Assembly (NCBI RefSeq): GCF_037975245.1
Contig: NC_092576.1
Location: 10,187,501-10,251,500, forward strand
Direction of reading: 5' to 3'
DNA: 64,000 bases
Source of the DNA: Apostichopus japonicus
Taxonomy: Eukaryota > Echinodermata > Holothuroidea > Aspidochirotida > Stichopodidae
Under the pieces are notes generated by a model. The model was not told the DNA's origin. It did not search any database and worked only from the letters and a program-made list of their open reading frames with translations. The position numbers were made by a program, and so were the translations under genes. Below, piece by piece: positions 62,565 to 64,000 of this stretch (positions are counted from its first letter, which is position 1; each line of letters begins with the position of its first letter).

Positions 62565-64000
62565 GGTCTTAGGTAAACAAAATTCATTTATTTTTAATTA
62601 ATTTTTATCTTTTTAGTTTAACAGGGGCAATGTATTCTCTCAACGTCTTACACAGGATAATCAAAAGAACGTGGTTGATACTGGGATGTTATTAAACGTA
62701 TTTAAAAAGGGATCAAACAAGGTTTTTCTTTTGCTAAATCAAGTGTTGACGTACATATTGTTCTGATAATTTGTATATTTTAAAATCATTACATGACCCT
62801 TGGTTAGATCTTTGGTAAATATTGATTGGTAAGTATACTATGAAAAATTATTGTCCAGATACCATACTGAATTTCATTCTGAAATAATATCCTTAAGCTA
62901 AGTAATAACATTACGTTTATTCCGTGTACAATCGAACCACCAAGCTCATGCATCAGTCAAGAAGCTGGAAAATATTAAAGAAGAAAATGATAGCCCATAT
63001 TTATAAGTGAAATGAACAAGAAAGAATATAAAAATGACAGTCTGTGTACGAAGAAGACACATAATCATTAATAAGCAGCTAGGCCTACTGTGGTGTCTCA
63101 TACAATTAAAAATTAAACATCTGCAAAAGTAACTACAAAGATAGCTTGGCTCTATTACATATTGGCTCCTGTAGTACTATGTATTATAATATACATTAAC
63201 TAGATGTGACGAGTCCTAAGCCTATAAAGTATCTCACTGCTACTTTAAACTGCTACTCTGTCGATTAGAGCGACTTCGTATATTTTCCCAATTATTTTAT
63301 ATTGTCTTTTAGCTGCAGATTGGTGCGGGAAAAGATATCGCTATTACTCCATGAAAATCAATGCGTTAAAATAAATAAACCAGAGAAATATACTCTGAAT
63401 ACAATTAAACAGCATGCAATTTAGAATATACACACAGATTGAAGATGAATAAAACATCTTCCATTGATACTTAAACAAACGCTAAAATGAATGAAAAATC
63501 AAAGGTATAAAGGTATCAAAAGTATATTAAGTAATTGAATAAGAATGGTAAGCGACTTGCCATAATAATCTACGCAGATATAGAAAGATAGTTTGGTCAT
63601 AACATTTGCAACACCTTGTTAAAAAAGGTATCAAACAATGGCATAAAAATAAAAGAAACAACATTGATAGCTTATTTCTCTGCTTAGATACGGTATACAT
63701 TTTTGCATTGCTGCATCTTATGTTCATAATTTTACAGCGGAATGGTTTGTCCGTGATTTAAGTAGACAAGTGATGAAGCAGCGGCAATAAAAATAACAGC
63801 AAATCAATAAATCAATAAATGGGTCTAATATTACCTATAAATTTAGAGTTTAAGATACCAAAATATAAAAATATTATAGAAATCAAATGATCTAAATAAC
63901 TGTGAAAAAAAGCTTGCAAATGACTATTAGGTATAATTCAGTAGACCGATTCAAGAATAACCATAAAGATCTGTTCTAAAACTTAATTGCCAAGAGTTCG
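62565..64000. other. Intergenic, nothing recognised
   Basis: AT-rich sequence to the window edge without coding, RNA or repeat signals that I can identify. Confidence 0.5.

Overview
This looks like a window of eukaryotic, animal nuclear DNA: AT-rich, intron-containing and repeat-laden, with very low gene density. The high copy of small-RNA-derived repeats, many long (TA)n tracts, many poly-G/poly-C runs, frequent AGGCCTA-type words, and an expanded-type immune gene pairing a death effector domain with a B-box suggest a marine invertebrate deuterostome. An echinoderm, possibly a sea cucumber, is my best guess, but the organism is inferred and not proven.

Only two protein-coding loci are well supported. 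(1) At 55135-58207, minus strand, two exons join in phase. They encode a predicted 581-residue protein with an N-terminal death effector domain (DED), a B-box zinc finger, a long coiled coil and a C-terminal beta-propeller-like region, that is, a RING-less TRIM-like protein with a DED. (2) At 40997-41395, minus strand, lies the first coding exon of an acidic protein. The end of that exon looks like the start of a START lipid-transfer domain; the later exons were not found. A third, weak orphan exon candidate lies at 3321-3431.

The best non-coding gene is a complete 7SL (SRP) RNA gene at about 52833-53134, plus strand. It is preceded by a partial tandem copy of its own promoter and 5' end. Within about 1.3 kb of it are a SINE-like element headed by the first ~45 nt of U2 snRNA (51816-52004) and an inverted, headless relative (52095-52172). 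Two more U2-headed copies sit head to tail at 5060-5436, and another headless relative is at 25869-25980. This U2-headed, tRNA-like-bodied repeat family is the most unusual thing in the window.

Layout. 0-8 kb: 45-bp minisatellite, tRNA-headed SINE with trinucleotide tail, (TA)n tracts, U2-headed dimer, 96-bp tandem array. 8-31 kb: gene desert with short inverted-repeat (MITE-like) elements, a 216-bp tandem duplication, and a perfect 72-bp-arm palindrome at 27022-27171. 31-45 kb: AT-rich higher-order minisatellite, second tRNA-headed SINEs, the START-like first exon, a ~21-bp minisatellite. 45-52 kb: several TTAA/MITE-like elements and a decayed LINE 3' end. 52-64 kb: 7SL RNA gene, the DED/B-box gene, and a ~1.3-kb duplicated 3'-UTR/downstream block (53.7-55.1 kb and 60.7-62.1 kb). 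That block suggests the DED/B-box gene belongs to a tandem cluster from which at least one coding copy has been lost.
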